Assembly (NCBI GenBank): GCA_027294925.1
Contig: JAPULM010000342.1
Span: 1-6,380, forward strand
Direction of reading: 5' to 3'
Source: a bacterium
GTDB taxonomy: Bacteria > Tectomicrobia > Entotheonellia > Entotheonellales > Entotheonellaceae
DNA length: 6,380 bases
In this document: piece after piece, positions 5,985-6,380 of the stretch
Layout: every line of letters starts with the position of its first letter
Numbering within the stretch: the stretch's first letter is position 1
Notes under the pieces: model-generated
What the model was told of the DNA's origin: nothing
Seen by the model: only the letters and a program-made list of their open reading frames with translations
Database searches by the model: none
Program-made: the position numbers and the translations under genes

Positions 5985-6305
5985 TCATGACGTGGCATCC
6001 TGGTTTTCCGGCCGCGTGCCGTCAGGGCGGAGCAGTAGCAAGCCCTTGCGCGGATCAAAGTCAGGGTCCCAATCTTCCGTGTAGGGCAGTTTGTCCGGTA
6101 CATCGGCCCCTGCAGCGGGCGGCACCGGGGGTAATAGTGGCACCCCGCGGGTGGTTTGAACATCTTGCAGACGTTCGTCAACATGATCCTGGACGTCTTC
6201 GAGCCGATCGTAGGCATCATGCGTCGGCAGGCCGCATCGTCGACGCACCCATTGGGCAATTTCGTGCAGAGACATCTGACCCTGTTTCGGGCCTTGTTGG
6301 GACAC
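5985..6305 (-). CDS. small hypothetical protein, 106 residues, GTG start
   Basis: I do not recognise this protein. It begins GTG with GGAGG five bases upstream; an internal Met at residue 11 is an alternative start without such a site. The N-terminal third (MSLHEIAQWVRRRCGLPTHDAYDRLEDVQDHVDERLQDVQ) is charged and predicted helical, with heptad-like spacing that could give a short amphipathic or coiled helix. A proline-rich linker follows (GVPLLPPVPPAAGADVP). The acidic, aromatic tail contains YTEDWDPDFDPRKGLLLL. There is no signal peptide or membrane segment, so the product should be cytoplasmic. It converges on the lactonase gene with only 11 bases between the stop codons and no clear terminator. 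Overlapping open frames on both strands exist here (5954-6361 minus and 5987-6358 plus), but they lack a ribosome site and have unlikely compositions. The strong Shine-Dalgarno is the main reason for calling this frame. Confidence 0.6.
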   Translation of the reverse strand: MSQQGPKQGQMSLHEIAQWVRRRCGLPTHDAYDRLEDVQDHVDERLQDVQTTRGVPLLPPVPPAAGADVPDKLPYTEDWDPDFDPRKGLLLLRPDGTRPENQDATS

Positions 6306-6310
6306 GGAAA

Positions 6311-6315
6311 CCTCC
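6311..6315 (-). promoter_or_regulatory. ribosome binding site selecting the GTG start of the small hypothetical gene
   Basis: On the minus strand GGAGG (6315-6311) lies five bases before GTG at 6305-6303. It favours GTG over the Met ten codons further in, which has no comparable site, and over the competing frames in this segment. Confidence 0.6.
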
Positions 6316-6340
6316 GCTGTGTGAGCGCACGCCGTGCTTG

Positions 6341-6380
6341 TTTCGTCCTACAGGGTAGCATAACCTGGGTAGGAACGAAA
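6341..6380. repeat. imperfect 40-base palindrome at the window edge
   Basis: TTTCGTCCTAC (6341-6351) is the reverse complement of GTAGGAACGAAA (6369-6380) apart from one extra base, and CAGG (6351-6354) matches CCTG (6364-6367) inside it. The element lies 36-75 bases upstream of the GTG start of the small hypothetical gene. It could be an operator, a transcript hairpin or the end of a repeat that continues outside the window. There is no T-run supporting a terminator within the visible part. Confidence 0.4.

Noticed and set aside
5954..6361. Minus-strand frame of 135 codons and plus-strand frame 5987-6358
   Set aside because: Arg/Cys/Pro-rich composition typical of shadow frames, and one overlaps the end of the lactonase gene. 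The GTG frame has a strong ribosome site and a more protein-like composition.
6356..6361. TATGCT as a -10 box for the small hypothetical gene
   Set aside because: The matching -35 position falls at or beyond the window edge, so it cannot be judged.

Overview
This window looks like a stretch of a Gram-negative (proteobacterial) chromosome of moderate GC content. The protein families and the style of the amine oxidase and membrane proteins would fit a betaproteobacterium, but that is an impression and not a proof. Four genes appear intact, one small gene is plausible, and three older genes are visibly broken. An insertion-sequence remnant sits beside one of the broken genes, so the region shows gene decay.

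Left part (1-752), minus strand: a degraded TnpB fragment of an IS200/IS605-type element runs off the left edge, carrying an in-frame stop and a probable one-base frameshift in a run of seven G. Directly upstream of it lie two pieces of the N-terminus of a hydantoinase A/5-oxoprolinase (HyuA) protein, joined by a frame-changing internal deletion. A gene-free stretch of 132 bases follows. It holds a possible promoter and a leader hairpin.

Middle part (885-3250), plus strand: a two-gene operon with an ATGA overlap. It encodes a polytopic DUF2157 membrane protein and a membrane-anchored GDYXXLXY-family protein with an unusual C-terminal extension. Both look intact and neither family has an established biochemical function. 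A candidate terminator and a G-rich repeat follow.

Right-middle part (about 3390-5973), plus strand: the C-terminal remnant of a DppB-type peptide ABC transporter permease is broken by a frameshift and small deletions. It is followed by an intact FAD-dependent N-methyl amino acid oxidase (SolA/monomeric sarcosine oxidase family, all key residues present) and an intact seven-bladed beta-propeller lactonase-family protein (YbhE/Pgl type). The oxidase and lactonase genes have good ribosome binding sites and a 50-base gap, so they are probably co-transcribed.

Right end (5985-6380), minus strand: a 106-residue protein of unknown function, starting with GTG, faces the lactonase gene tail to tail. 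An imperfect 40-base palindrome lies upstream of it, at the window edge.

Taken together, HyuA, the peptide permease, the amine oxidase and the lactonase suggest a former locus for uptake and breakdown of peptides or N-modified amino acids. The transport and hydantoinase/oxoprolinase parts have decayed and the oxidase and lactonase remain. The DUF2157/GDYXXLXY pair is the best candidate for an uncharacterised membrane system. No RNA gene or CRISPR array was seen.
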